From Theocolax elegans (Eukaryota > Arthropoda > Insecta > Hymenoptera > Cerocephalidae): DNA of 64,000 nt. Below, piece after piece: positions 1 to 9,078 of this stretch. Position 1 is the stretch's first letter. The number at the start of each line of letters is the position of its first letter. Position numbers and translations under genes: made by a program. Under the pieces are notes generated by a model. The model was not told the DNA's origin, did no database searches, and saw only the letters and a program-made list of their open reading frames with translations. The stretch covers positions 40,285,313-40,349,312 of the forward strand of contig CM047426.1 in NCBI GenBank assembly GCA_026168455.1, read 5' to 3'.

Positions 1-227
1 AGGGATTCGCTACCTGCGACGGGATCACGAGCTAAATGATAAGTTTATGTATGCTCATGACTTGTATTAACTAGGCCATTTCTGAGGCTGAGTAGCCATT
101 TTGCGTAGAGTAGAGCAGAGCTGTACAGAATTGTCGCGAAGTAGAGTTGAGGTTGGAGCTGTGTCCTATTCTTTTGTTATTAGGCGAGTATTACTTACAC
201 TTAGCCCGATGGGTGGCCGAATTATTA

Positions 228-270
<43 letters not shown>

Positions 271-753
271 TATATATATATATATTTTTAATAACCGCCG
301 GAAGGATTTAGAGTGGAGTGTGAGTGTGTACACGGATGAGTGACGGTTGCGAATTGCGTTAATAATTATGTATCGGTGTCGGAATTAATACTACCTTTTG
401 AATTTAATTTTTAAATAAATTTATAGTTGTGGTTAATTGTTTAATTCGTGAGTGTTTCATTATTTCATTATTTTCCTTTTCTCTAAAAGCCGCCGGTTCC
501 GAGATGCTTAGTCGTCGGAATTCCTTCTGTGACACGGAGTCGGAAGGAGTGTTGCCGGGTCGCTAAGTCGTTATTTTTAATTTTATTAATATTATTATTC
601 ATATAGCCTGGCACTCAAATCAATACAAATCGGCAATATAGCCATTTTGAACGTCGATACGACGGAATCTCCATCGGTTCGTACTTTTTATTAATTTTAT
701 TATTTCGCCGACGAAAAGTAGCGTCGCGGAATCAAAACCCAGAATCTGTTATA
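1..753. other. Unassigned AT-rich sequence
   Basis: I recognise no gene here. The stretch mixes AT-rich DNA with short GC-richer patches (for example 487-570) and contains the TA microsatellite listed separately. The open frame at 101-343 runs through that microsatellite and codes a run of Ile-Tyr, so it is not taken as a gene. The patchy composition and the transposon-like reading frame that follows would suit transposon remnants, but no terminal repeat or primer-binding site could be identified. Confidence 0.5.
235..285. repeat. (TA)n microsatellite
   Basis: An almost uninterrupted TA dinucleotide run of about 50 bp, broken once by a G near 269. It accounts for the Ile-Tyr run in the overlapping forward frame. 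Confidence 0.95.
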
Positions 754-951
754 ATGGCTTATTGTTTAAATTATAAAACACATGAATTTGACATTAATAA
801 TATTATAACTTTAGATAGGGAATCTAGTTATAAAAATCGTATTGTTTCTGAAATGTTGCATATCAATAATTGTAAATTTACGATAAATAAGAAAGAAAAT
901 ACGCAACATTTAAGCCGTCAATATAGAAATATAATGATTATAACAAGCTAA
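754..951 (+). pseudogene. Possible C-terminal fragment of a GIY-YIG/reverse-transcriptase element protein
   Basis: A 65-codon open frame from an ATG to a TAA. The pattern is a His-x-Phe-Asp motif (HEFDINN), then a Tyr-Lys-x-Arg patch, then SEMLHIN, then an Asn-rich end with LSRQYRNI. By recollection, this order resembles the extreme C-terminus of GIY-YIG proteins attached to reverse transcriptases in many insect genomes, as in Penelope-like elements. The GIY-YIG catalytic part and the reverse transcriptase are not visible upstream, so at most a 3' remnant is present. The ATG is probably an internal Met codon of the ancestral frame. A chance open frame in AT-rich DNA cannot be excluded. Confidence 0.35.
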
Positions 952-2304
952 TTACAAAGAATTGACTTGTGTTTATTCGTATATTTGTATACGTTCCTAC
1001 CTTAAATAAATTGTTTATTTATCGTAAATAAATACGATAAATAAATAAGTGTTTTATTTATCTAATCACTGACCCTCAAAATCGTTAAAAAAATTTATCT
1101 ATATACACATAATGGAGGGTGTAAAAAATCAACTATAATTTTATGACCTGTCACGTCCCGACGAAAATTATATTATTTTTTTTCATAAAATATTTTCGTA
1201 TTATAGAATAAAATTATGGCGTAGAAGAAAAAAAAAAATTAAGTTGATAGAAAAACATTCTAAGTAATGCAGTAATAATAATCCTTATTTATAAAGCTAA
1301 GAACAGAGTAATTTACGAACACTAAATGAAAAAGATCGATAAGAAGAGTTTAAAATATTATTCAAAGCCAATACGCATATAAGCGGGATTGTCGTCAGTG
1401 AGATCGAAACGAAGGTGTTGCGCAAGAGTTTCTATAGATTGCATTATAATATCGATACTCGGAGAAGAGCCGGTGATAAGCGATAAATTATGCAATTTCC
1501 ATCTAAAGTATAACGTAAGATAAGAACGGATGAATAGATTTTTAGGGTTTATAAAGAAGACGCAGGATAGACATGGCCACTCCTAGTTTTTCGTCTAAAT
1601 CTTCATAAGCTGAAGCTCAGCTACCAGTTGAATCTTTAATTTGTATCCGACAGCGAAGCTCTGCTACTCGGACTTTGAGAAATATATATTTAAGTCGGAA
1701 GAATGCTCGTCTTCTGGAACTGAGACGCAACGCCTGTATTCAACTACGAAAAAAATATCTACGAGTCTTACACAAGCAATTAATATTTCTCGACATCTGG
1801 CAATCATCAAACTCTAACACTTCGTACGCATTTACATCCGAGAGTGAACTTTACTGCATCAATGCCGGCGCCTGCAAGTCTAACAGGACATCTCCGAGCC
1901 ACACTAGACACTGCTATACCTACGTAAAGGCAAACCTGATATTTTATGACGTTTTATTTTATATTAATTAACTGAACCAACCACCTTTTATTATAATATT
2001 TCTATTATATTAAATTAATGATAATTATTTTTTCTCCCAAATCTACTTACCTTTTTTTAGAAATGTCTTTTTTATAGAACGCGGGTCGGAATTGACCCAG
2101 TATTGTAACGTATGTAAAGGAATTGCGTCAGTAATCTATGAAAAGTCAATAATCATGACAATTTTTTTTTCTTGTAATTTTTTTATGTTTTTGTTATCAT
2201 ATTTTTGTTATATACTTTTTTCGCGTCACTTATTGTGACTTAAGAAAGAAGTAATCAACCTGGGATGAATTATTGCTTTAATCCATTCAGTTGCAGAGTG
2301 CTCT
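952..2304. other. Unassigned AT-rich sequence
   Basis: Apart from the palindrome at 1,014-1,045 nothing is recognised. The open stretch at 1,675-1,971 starts at TTG, lacks a credible ATG and matches no family I know. Near 2,082-2,098 there is a short imperfect palindrome of the type GGGTC-N6-GACCC. It resembles motifs sometimes seen near piggyBac ends, but the evidence is too thin to annotate it. Confidence 0.5.
1014..1045. repeat. Perfect 13-bp inverted repeat with 6-base loop
   Basis: The arms are TTTATTTATCGTA (1,014-1,026) and its exact reverse complement (1,033-1,045), separated by AATAAA. It lies just downstream of the possible GIY-YIG fragment. The loop also reads as a polyadenylation hexamer, so it could be the 3' end of that element, but an AT-rich hairpin can arise by chance. 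Confidence 0.8.
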
Positions 2305-2396
2305 TTTCTCAAATGCATAAAAATGTATTTTTTTCTCAAATGCATAAAATACATTTTTCTCCCAAATGCATAAAAAATCATTTTTATCTCAAATGA
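2304..2396. repeat. Minisatellite, about 27-29 bp, four copies
   Basis: The motif TCTCAAATGCATAAAA recurs at about 2,307, 2,334 and 2,358 (as TCTCCCAAATGCAT), with a decayed fourth copy near 2,387. It is separated by T-rich spacers. The 68-aa minus-strand reading frame over it is a by-product of the repeat. Confidence 0.8.
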
Positions 2397-2990
2397 TCCC
2401 AAATCAACCTCTACTAATATAAGTTCGTCCAAGTTCTTTTATATGTTGCAGCAGATATTTGCTCAGATATTTGTTCAAGGTAATGGCACGAATGACAATG
2501 TTTCTTTCTTGAATTGTACTATGTTGTGGAGGTACTATCCTAACCTCACTTTACTTCTTCTTCTTACCTGTAACTAGGTTTAAACAACCTACTGCTTTCC
2601 TCAGCTCTAATTTCTCTTCATTATTACTTACTAGTATTGTTGCAGGTATTCGAAGGAGGTTCTACAACAGCGGAGGGCCATCACTTCCTTCAACAAGGCT
2701 GGATACGACTCCTTTCCACGCAACTGTTATATGCTGCCTGCACTACCTTCCACTTACAAAATATATGACTGGCTTCTCCAGGACATAATGAACAGGATTC
2801 AATATAGGACCTCCACAGAATAGACAAGAAGTCATTTCAGGCTAAAGAAACGATAACTTACTCTGCGGAACACTGCTACAGGGACAGTGATTTTGTGCGT
2901 GTGCGTCTCTATTACAGGAGTTCGTACTCCTTTCTCACGGTCTGGGCTAGCTAGATTCCGAGTGAGGTATTAGATAATTTATATAATAGA
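2397..2990. other. Unassigned sequence with a less AT-rich patch
   Basis: Positions 2,640-2,940 are noticeably less AT-rich than the surroundings. A short forward frame around 2,700-2,822 would encode a tract with several Tyr and Pro codons before a TAG. I recognise no domain. It could be a decayed transposon or exon fragment. Confidence 0.4.
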
Positions 2991-3207
2991 GGCCTGCGAT
3001 GGCTTGGTCAGTAGGGCGTCGGGCTCGTAATCTAGAGGTCCCAGGTTCGATTCCCGGCCCCGGCCGATTGATACAAGCACCACTGGCGAATTTATTTTCA
3101 ACAAGTGCTTTCTTCACCAAGATATCGTATGACCTCCGTCGCTGATTAGCACCGGTTTGGGAGCATAAATAGAGCGACGTTAAAATAATAATAATAATAA
3201 AAAAATA
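2991..3207 (+). mobile_element. tRNA-derived SINE
   Basis: A short interspersed element with a tRNA-like head and a body ending in an A/AAT-rich tail. An A-box-like D-arm lies at 3,000-3,016 (TGGCTTGGTCAGTAGG). A perfect Pol III B box, GGTTCGATTCC, lies at 3,044-3,054. The loop between them reads CTCGTAA, as in a tRNA with anticodon CGT, but the anticodon stem no longer pairs. The tRNA-unrelated body covers about 3,066-3,180, ending in GAGCGACGTTAAAATAATAA and an (AAT)n/A tail to 3,207. The body's 3' end occurs again, inverted, at 9,317-9,375, which shows this is a dispersed repeat and not a single tRNA gene. No clear target-site duplication was found around this copy. Confidence 0.85.
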
Positions 3208-3312
3208 ATTCCTATAAGCCACAGAATGCGTAGTATAAAATATTAAAGTACGCTAATTAAGTGACATGCAGGTATAACTGCTATGTCACAACTCCCCCCC
3301 CCCCCCCCACCC
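3208..3312. other. Short hairpin and poly-C tract before the piggyBac fragment
   Basis: An imperfect hairpin lies at 3,261-3,289, with outer arms GTGACAT and ATGTCAC and inner arms GCAG and CTGC. It is followed by an uninterrupted run of 15 C at 3,294-3,308. The C run codes the Pro stretch at the start of the forward reading frame, so that ATG at 3,283 is not a genuine transposase start. Confidence 0.7.
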
Positions 3313-3315
3313 CGC

Positions 3316-3699
3316 CAAAAGTTTGATTTAGGAATCTCTGGAGATGTAGTAATTGATTTCCTAACACCATATTTTGACAAAGGTCACGTTATCTTCATAG
3401 ATAATTGGTACTCGTCTCCTCAACTTGCTAATTTTCTCCATGACAAAGATACTGGCATGTGTGGGACCATAAAGAAAACCAAAAAAGGAATGCCCAAGCT
3501 TGTCAGTAAATTGAAACGAGGTGAAATTGAAGTAGCCCATACTGATTCTTGATCAGCAATAAAGTGGACGGACAAGAAAGAAGTTTACATGATAAAAAGA
3601 TTCCATGAAGTTGGTTACGCAAGTACAGGGAAGAACCATTGGAGTACTAATAAAGATATTATAAAATCAATATGTATAGTGGACTACAATAAAAATATG
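3316..3699 (+). pseudogene. piggyBac-family transposase fragment (PGBD-like), truncated and stop-interrupted
   Basis: Part of the DDE/DDD transposase domain of the piggyBac family, whose enzymes cut and paste at TTAA. Homology begins at about Phe 3,322 (KFDLGISGDVVIDF). It passes through VIFIDNWYSSPQLANFL, where the Asp before Asn-Trp-Tyr fits the second catalytic Asp of the family, and reaches an in-frame TGA at 3,550-3,552. The same frame continues as AIKWTDKKEVYMI and ends at VDYNKNM (3,679-3,699). In family members the Gly-Val-Asp with the third catalytic Asp follows at once. Here the similarity stops, so the third Asp, the N-terminus with the first Asp and the cysteine-rich tail are all missing. 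A 5'- and 3'-truncated dead copy, not a functional gene. Confidence 0.88.
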
Positions 3700-3992
3700 C
3701 GGCGAAGGCCGTTTTGCCCATGTGCATTGAATTTACCGCGCGAACTCGTGTTATAATGCGCGGCAGTTTGCTGCTACCCTCCTCTTCCGCGAAAGCGAGT
3801 GAAACAAGAAAGGCGCTCAACACAATAGAACTAAAAACACTCACCTTAAGTGCATCCGGCGAGAAGGACCAATGCTTGTTTTGGTAATTATTAAATATGC
3901 GTAAGCTGTACTGAACAATTATATTTAAATATCGAACTAATATTAGGTTACCGGACGCTCCGGCTGGACTTTTGCCTCTGCACCTTTCCGGT
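3700..3992. other. Unassigned sequence after the piggyBac break
   Basis: Moderately GC-rich with no recognisable coding domain. A 61-aa minus-strand frame (3,844-3,659) begins with a hydrophobic stretch resembling a signal peptide, but it overlaps the antisense of the piggyBac fragment and has no supporting context. It is not called as a gene. Confidence 0.5.
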
Positions 3993-4117
3993 ACTCTGAT
4001 GCGACTCAGGGTTGCCAGATGGCGATTTTTTCTCTTTGTTGCTCTTGCTTAATAAACATCAATATAAGTAAGAGAGAAAAGGAAAAAAAATCGCCAACTG
4101 GTCACTCTGATGCGACT
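3993..4117. mobile_element. Hairpin insertion flanked by 14-bp direct repeats
   Basis: The 14-bp direct repeat ACTCTGATGCGACT occurs at 3,993-4,006 and exactly again at 4,104-4,117. Between them lies an imperfect inverted repeat, with arms at about 4,015-4,051 and 4,065-4,101. The arms start CCAGATGGCGATTTTTT and, reversed, CCAGTTGGCGATTTTTT, and are joined by a 13-base loop. A hairpin inside a precise direct repeat looks like an inserted small foldback element with its target duplication. Fourteen bases is long for a cut-and-paste DNA transposon, so a duplication by another route is possible. The transcript could fold into a precursor-like stem, but nothing shows that it is transcribed. Confidence 0.6.
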
Positions 4118-5333
4118 GACTGATGCACGAGCGCCGCCTACGGCGGAAGAGGGGGGGATAACTCTCGGAACTGAACAAAACGTATCCCTTTCTGCGAATA
4201 ATCTTATGAAAAAACGTTCACGCTGCTGTATATTATCAAGATACATTCTTACTAAAAGTGGTTTTCTTAATTTTATTCTAATATTCCATTTTTTCTTTTT
4301 TATTAAATACATAGTGATTTAGTATCTCAGCGTAGAAATATTGATTTGCATCTTCAACTTTTTGATTTAATTGGAACCATGCGGTCAGAGTAGTTTCATT
4401 ATGTTTATTTGAAACTTAATTTTCACTTTCGTCATTAAAATATATGTACTGCTCATTTTTATTACGTACAGCTAATCTATAAATAGTATGTGACAGTTCT
4501 TTCATTTCGTACTGATTAAACGGTAGATTATTTCTTGAGCACTTAAATACAGCGTTAATTTCAGTCATAATCCCATACATCTGTATTTGCTTCTAACTTA
4601 TCTGTTAATTCAGTACTTGTATTACTAGTTGCTGAAAATTCTATAATTGCAGAATGACCTTTATAACAGTATTTAAACAAGTATTTTACATATAATACAG
4701 TTGAGCATATTTCAACATGAATATGATTATTAAATTTTATTAATAAATATGCATTATATGGAATAATAAATGTATTATCTGTTATAATAATTTTATTATC
4801 ATTTCTTCGTCGATATTTTGGATAGCCTGATGTAAAAATCGTATTTTCGTTAAATTGTTTTTGAACATTTTTTGTACATTCATCCATATCCATACATGGT
4901 GAATTTATATTTTGTATTCCACAAGGGCCGAGAATCATAAATTTTTAAACTAATTCATATAATTGAGGATACTGTAATATGTCATGAATTTCCGCAATAA
5001 CAATTTCATCAATTTCATCGGTATTAGATAACTTGTCTTCTTTATTTAAAAAAAATTAGCTTATGTACGTGGGGCAATCCTCTTTTTTGAAATTCAATAA
5101 CATGAGTATGTGCTATACATTTACCAAAAATATATTATTGTAAAATTCCTTGTTTTTATTTTTTCAATTTTTCATGAAATACTTTCACTACAATATTTGG
5201 TCGATTTATAACTTCTTCATTAGGCACGACCGCTACACAGAAGATCCTTATGTTTTCATCATCGTAAAATGTGTGATGCATCAAAATGTACTACATAATG
5301 AGTTGTAAGAAAAATTGTATGTAAGATAACTCA

Positions 5334-5986
5334 CAAGGAGAGGTCACACCCTCTGGAAAACGGATCCTTACCAAACTCTAGGATATAATTTCTACTATAA
5401 AATCATGCTGAAAGCCGAAGTTTTGGTGTCCAATGCCCATTTTTACGATAGATATAAGCAAATAGCGTTGAGTTTAAACGCTTATAACTCAGAAACAATT
5501 AAAGATGTACGTATAAACTAAATTTTAAAAGAAAATTGAGGTCGAGTAGATACGTTTTAAAAAAAACGAAGCTCAAATATTTTAATATGGTCAAAAGTTA
5601 TGGGAGAAATAAGAATTAGTCAAAATTTTATCGAAAATTTAAAGTTACAATTTAATGATTTTTTTAGCCCAAAATTTCGTCTAATTCTTATTTCTCCCAT
5701 AACTTTTGACCATATTAAAATATTTGAGCTTCCTTTTTTTAAAACGTATCTACTCGATCTCAGCTTTCTTTTAAAATTTAGTTTATACGTACATCTTTAA
5801 TTGTTTCTGAATATAAGCATTCAAACTCAACGGTTTTTTCGGCGAGATTTTTCATTATTTGCTTATATCTATCGTAAAAATGGCCATTGGACACTAAAAC
5901 ACCGGCTTTCTGCATGATTTCATAGTAGAAATTATATCCTAGAGTTTGGTAAGGATCCGTTTTCCAGAGGGTGTGACCTCTCCTTG
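5334..5986. mobile_element. 653-bp foldback element (long terminal inverted repeats), inserted in the Helitron
   Basis: Nearly the whole element is an inverted repeat. The left arm starts CAAGGAGAGGTCACACCC at 5,334 and the right arm ends with its reverse complement at 5,986. The arms are about 290 bp (to about 5,620 and from about 5,681), with a short AT-rich centre. The right arm carries a roughly 20-bp extra patch near 5,830-5,855. The trinucleotide TCA flanks both ends (5,331-5,333 and 5,987-5,989), a possible 3-bp target duplication. It encodes no protein; the 66-aa frame at 5,600-5,800 is arm sequence. The size and structure are those of a foldback MITE of a DNA transposon I cannot name. 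It lies in the insertion that splits the Helitron, so it is younger than the Helitron. Confidence 0.85.
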
Positions 5987-5989
5987 TCA

Positions 5990-6214
5990 GTCAAGTTTTC
6001 ACCGATTAAGCTGAGATTTAGTCATGTTTTTATTATTATCTGGTATGATGTACATTACATGCTGCAGTATTACGCCAAAAATCCCGAGCTTTGAGAAAAT
6101 TAATAAAAGTTGAATTGTTGAGTCAGGTACTTTACCCAATGTTCACAAACAATGCGAGCGCGAAGTTCGAGCTTCACACGGTCATGCAAAAAGCTTCGCT
6201 TCACTTTTTATATG
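5990..6214. other. Inserted sequence of unknown origin inside the Helitron
   Basis: This stretch and 5,228-5,330 lie between the two Helitron coding parts, but match neither the Helitron protein nor the foldback arms. Near 6,150-6,205 short GAAG/CTTC inverted motifs appear next to the GC-rich foldback element. They may be the rest of a larger element that carried the 653-bp element in. Confidence 0.4.
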
Positions 6215-6337
6215 CCTTATATCGCTACGCGTAGCGATGCAAGGTGCGGAGGGGCTCCAGATAGAACGCGTTGCGAAACGAAGCGTTCGATCTAGAGCTC
6301 CGAAGCGTCTAGTCATCACCGTGGCGATATAGTTTTT
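6215..6337. mobile_element. Small GC-rich foldback element
   Basis: A GC-rich island of about 120 bp in AT-rich DNA. The two ends are imperfect inverted copies. The left arm begins ATATCGCTACG (about 6,219). The right arm, read in reverse complement from about 6,334, begins ATATCGCCACG. Both then share a GC-rich stretch ending near AGAT-A/C-GAACGC. Inside the left arm is a perfect 18-bp palindrome, ATCGCTACGCGTAGCGAT (6,221-6,238). It abuts the point where the Helitron ISENL motif stops, so it marks one edge of the insertion. Confidence 0.65.
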
Positions 6338-7500
6338 ACCTAGATTTTCAGATATTTCTCTCCAATTTGGATTGCACGTCATTGTAATAAATAAATCTAG
6401 TTTTCTGTATGTTTGTACTATAACCATTGCATCAATAAAATGTTAGTGCAAAGATCGTGGACTTTCGGTAAAAGTTAATGGTAAAATCACCATTTTTCCT
6501 ATGTAAGTTATACTATCATCGTTTTCTTTTTTTTTTGTATAAATAGTTCATTAAGCCTGTATTCATTTCTGTTTTTAATTTAGCTTGATTTTTTCTTAAA
6601 AATATAATCTTGAACTTTCTCTTTTTATCGATTCGTTTACTATATACCGTTGTGTTAATTTTCCTATATTTGAATATGGAATAAAATCAATTTTGTAGGA
6701 ATAAAATTGCATCATTCATATATTATTATTATTGTTTTCTTTGCTTTTCATATTTGGCGTCCATCCGAATCATTGGATCAAGAAGTTTACTTATTGTAGG
6801 TATTTTTATTGGTTCTTCTGTTTTTGAAAAAATACTCATGTCTGTTACAATTGGAGGTTCGCTATCTTCACCGAAAAAACAACAGCCACTGCATTGGATG
6901 TCGAAATGTTATAACGATGATTTTTTGTTAATTCATATCTTTTGGTGATCATTTTTACATTCTTCGGTACAATATCTTTTTTTTGTCATCCAAAATATCC
7001 TTCAGTTTCGACTTCATGCATCATTTTGTAAGCATGATCGTAAGGATATAATTTTCTTAAAATATTATCTAATGATTTTTACCCCTGAATAGTCTAGTTT
7101 TATTACTTTCTATTCTTATTTGGTTAGTTTCTTCATTATCTATGATATATAATTAACTATATTTTCTTTACTGATCTTTGAGATGAAATGCACAAGCATT
7201 GTAATAAATTTGACCACAAATTTGTATTATGGATGGACCTTTACCAAGAAGTTTCTGTATTCAAAAAGTTTCTGTTATATTATTTTTCATAAAGTCTTTA
7301 CTGATAGTAGAATTTTCCATTGCCATTTGTTTCATTTTATTAGGATAGTCAACATCAGTAGGTAATTTTACTTTTCCATTATGACAACAATTTTTAAATT
7401 ATTTATCTGCCGTTAATTCAAATGGAAAATGTTTTGCATTGCAATATTCATAAACTAATTTTAATTCACCGATATAATTCTCTTCTATTAAATTTGCATC

Positions 7501-8242
7501 TAAATTAGTATTATATATAAAAACAATATTTTTATTTAGTTCAATCTAATATTTGTAACTTATTTCTTTTTTCATTTCTAATTGTTTAACTTTATTGTGT
7601 ATCATCAATTAATTTTTTGGTTTTATATTTGTTTGATAAAATAGTTTCCTTTCACTAATATTTCTTTCTTGTTTTTTTATATGTTTCAGTTTGTTATGTA
7701 TTTTCTTTTCTATAATCTTCGCTCCAGTTAATGCAATCTGTTTTTTAATTTTTCACCATCTTCGAGGAAAAATATTTCAAAAAGATTTATTATATATATA
7801 ATTATGTTGTTTAATGCATTCTTCAATCAATTTTTTATTATTTATTGATTCATTTTTTATTTTACCATACTCATTTTCCTTTTTTTTCTTTGTAATTTAC
7901 TTTTTTTTAATTGAATTTTTTCCTTGTTGTTGTAACACTTTTTTGTGTTGAAATATTTTTTTTTTCTCTTTGTAACTTTTTTGTGTGTTCTTTTCCTCTT
8001 TGTCAGAATAATTATGTGAAATAATTTCACGTAAATGTTTGTAAAATCATATGCTTTTATGTATATGATGTTCATTAAGGAGACAAACCTGGGTTAAAAT
8101 AGAAAAAAAGATATTCAATTTTAACAATTAATAATTTTTTTACAACTGAAAATATTTTTAATTTTTTAAACAAATTATATTATTATTAACACTTTTTAAA
8201 AAAGTTTCTTACCAATTTATACGTAACAAAACTATATTAATT
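7501..8242. other. AT-rich, mostly unassigned; possible decayed Helitron N-terminus
   Basis: Very AT-rich and T-tract rich. The minus frame 8,075-7,857 is Lys/Arg-rich, as the extreme N-terminus of some Helitron proteins is, but homopolymer DNA gives the same result. No Helitron terminus (a 3' hairpin and CTRR, or a 5' TC) was identified. Confidence 0.4.
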
Positions 8243-8319
8243 AATTATGAAACTCCGTACTCTGATTTTTTTCCATAATGGACTTACCGCAAAAAATCAG
8301 AGTAAGGAGTCTCATAATT
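8243..8319. repeat. Hairpin of about 77 bp with 29-bp arms
   Basis: The arms 8,243-8,272 and 8,291-8,319 are inverted copies with about two mismatches (outer ATTATGA, inner ACTCTGATTTTTT), around an 18-base loop. It ends directly on the TTAA that begins the foldback MITE to its right. It may be a separate small element or flanking sequence into which the MITE inserted. Confidence 0.7.
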
Positions 8320-8709
8320 AAGGGGGTTCCATACTCAATTTTTGATGATTAATTAATAAAAAAGTAGATCAGTACGTGAAAAAATAAGAGAAGAGGCGCC
8401 TTCGTTTATTGACAATCTAACTGTGTGCTGAATTTTAGATTAAAATATTATTGCGTTTTCGAGAAAAGTCTTACCAAAAATATCAAATCTTTTCATTTCG
8501 TTGAGGTTAGGTTCACATTTTTGGTAAGACTTTTCTCGAAAACGCAATAATATTTCAATTTCAAATTCAGCACATAATTAGATTAGCAATAAACGAAGGC
8601 TCCTCTTCTCTTATTTTTTCACATACTGTTTTATTTACAAATTTATTACTAATAATCACGATTGCCGATAAGGTAGGGAGGATAAATATTGACTATGGCA
8701 CCCCGTTAA
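8318..8709. mobile_element. TTAA-flanked foldback MITE related to the downstream satellite
   Basis: The element starts TTAA-GGGGGTTCCATACTC at 8,318 and ends with the inverted counterpart GACTATGGCACCCCG-TTAA at 8,709. The TTAA on each side is the target duplication typical of piggyBac-type transposons, and a piggyBac transposase fragment lies nearby. Inside, the arms 8,371-8,481 and 8,517-8,629 are close inverted copies, each with an AAGAGAAGAGG block and GCGTTTTCGAGAAAAGTCTT. They are separated by a centre containing CGTTGAGGTTAGGTT (to 8,513). There is no coding capacity. The left arm and centre (8,321-8,513) align along their length with the roughly 262-bp satellite monomer that begins at 12,764 (compare 16,349-16,535). 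Assignment to piggyBac rests on TTAA only; the terminal bases are G-first. Confidence 0.8.
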
Positions 8710-9078
8710 ATAACTCATAAATTGGTCCAAAAATTTTAAATAAAAGTTAATAATAATATAATTTTTTTTATAAATTACGAAATGTTGTCAGTTGTTATAA
8801 AAAGAATTATTAATTGTTACAATTGAATATCTTTTTTCCAATTTCAACCCAGACTTTTTCCCTTAAATCTAAGAAAATTTATTTATATATTTATTTAAAA
8901 CATATATTTTTTTTTTTTATTCTTGATTTTGTGCCCTCTTTTTTCCTGGCACTTCCTACCGTTTATCCCCTGGGGGACTTTAACGGTGTCCACCTACCAC
9001 CTATGTGTAGGTGCTTTATCCCTCTCCTTAAGGGGGTGCCATACTCAAAAATTACCGACAAAGTGGAGGTAATTCAGT
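8710..9078. other. AT-rich sequence with one solo MITE-like terminus
   Basis: Mostly unassigned. At 9,028-9,045 the string TTAAGGGGGTGCCATACT reproduces the terminus of the TTAA MITE at 8,318, but no inverted partner was found near it. It may be a solo end or a broken copy. A small hairpin CACCTA-TGTG-TAGGTG sits at about 8,997-9,012. The 88-aa forward frame at 8,814-9,080 is low-complexity and is not called. Confidence 0.55.

Larger units (their letters stand above)
4196..7500 (-). pseudogene. Helitron Rep/helicase polyprotein, decayed and interrupted (N-terminal and Rep parts only)
   Basis: Rolling-circle transposon protein with an HUH endonuclease (Rep) followed by a PIF1-type helicase. 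On the minus strand I can follow the family in order. First come the N-terminal Cys/His region with YIGELKLVYEYCNAKHF and CCHNGKV (about 7,480-7,380), GQIYYNACAFHLKD (7,220-7,175), and HRYN then EPPIVTD (6,930-6,840). The Helitron-like N domain follows: GKMVILPLTFTESPRSL (about 6,500) and DLFITMTCNPNWREISENL (about 6,400-6,345). RPNIVVKVF resumes at 5,203. The HUH motif is GLPHVHKL, with His-Val-His at 5,071-5,063. Then come GPCGIQN (about 4,930) and the two-tyrosine motif YLFKYCYKGH (about 4,690). Similarity continues through TAWFQLNQ and RERFFIRL and stops at about 4,196. The frame is broken by several stops and shifts. The gap between ISENL and RPNIV (about 6,340-5,228) is inserted DNA. The helicase half is missing. 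A Lys-rich minus frame at 8,075-7,857 may be the extreme N-terminus. Confidence 0.92.

Noticed and set aside
101..343. 80-aa reading frame
   Set aside because: It runs through the TA microsatellite and is mostly Ile-Tyr.
1675..1971. 98-aa forward protein
   Set aside because: It starts at TTG, has no recognised domain and lies in unassigned DNA.
3000..3072. Functional tRNA gene
   Set aside because: The promoter boxes are good, but the anticodon stem does not pair, and the sequence continues into a SINE body and tail that recur at 9,317-9,375.
2947..3222. 91-aa minus-strand protein
   Set aside because: It is the antisense of the SINE, including its tRNA-like head.
3659..3844. Small secreted protein on the minus strand
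   Set aside because: The hydrophobic start is suggestive, but the frame is partly antisense to the piggyBac remnant and has no other support.
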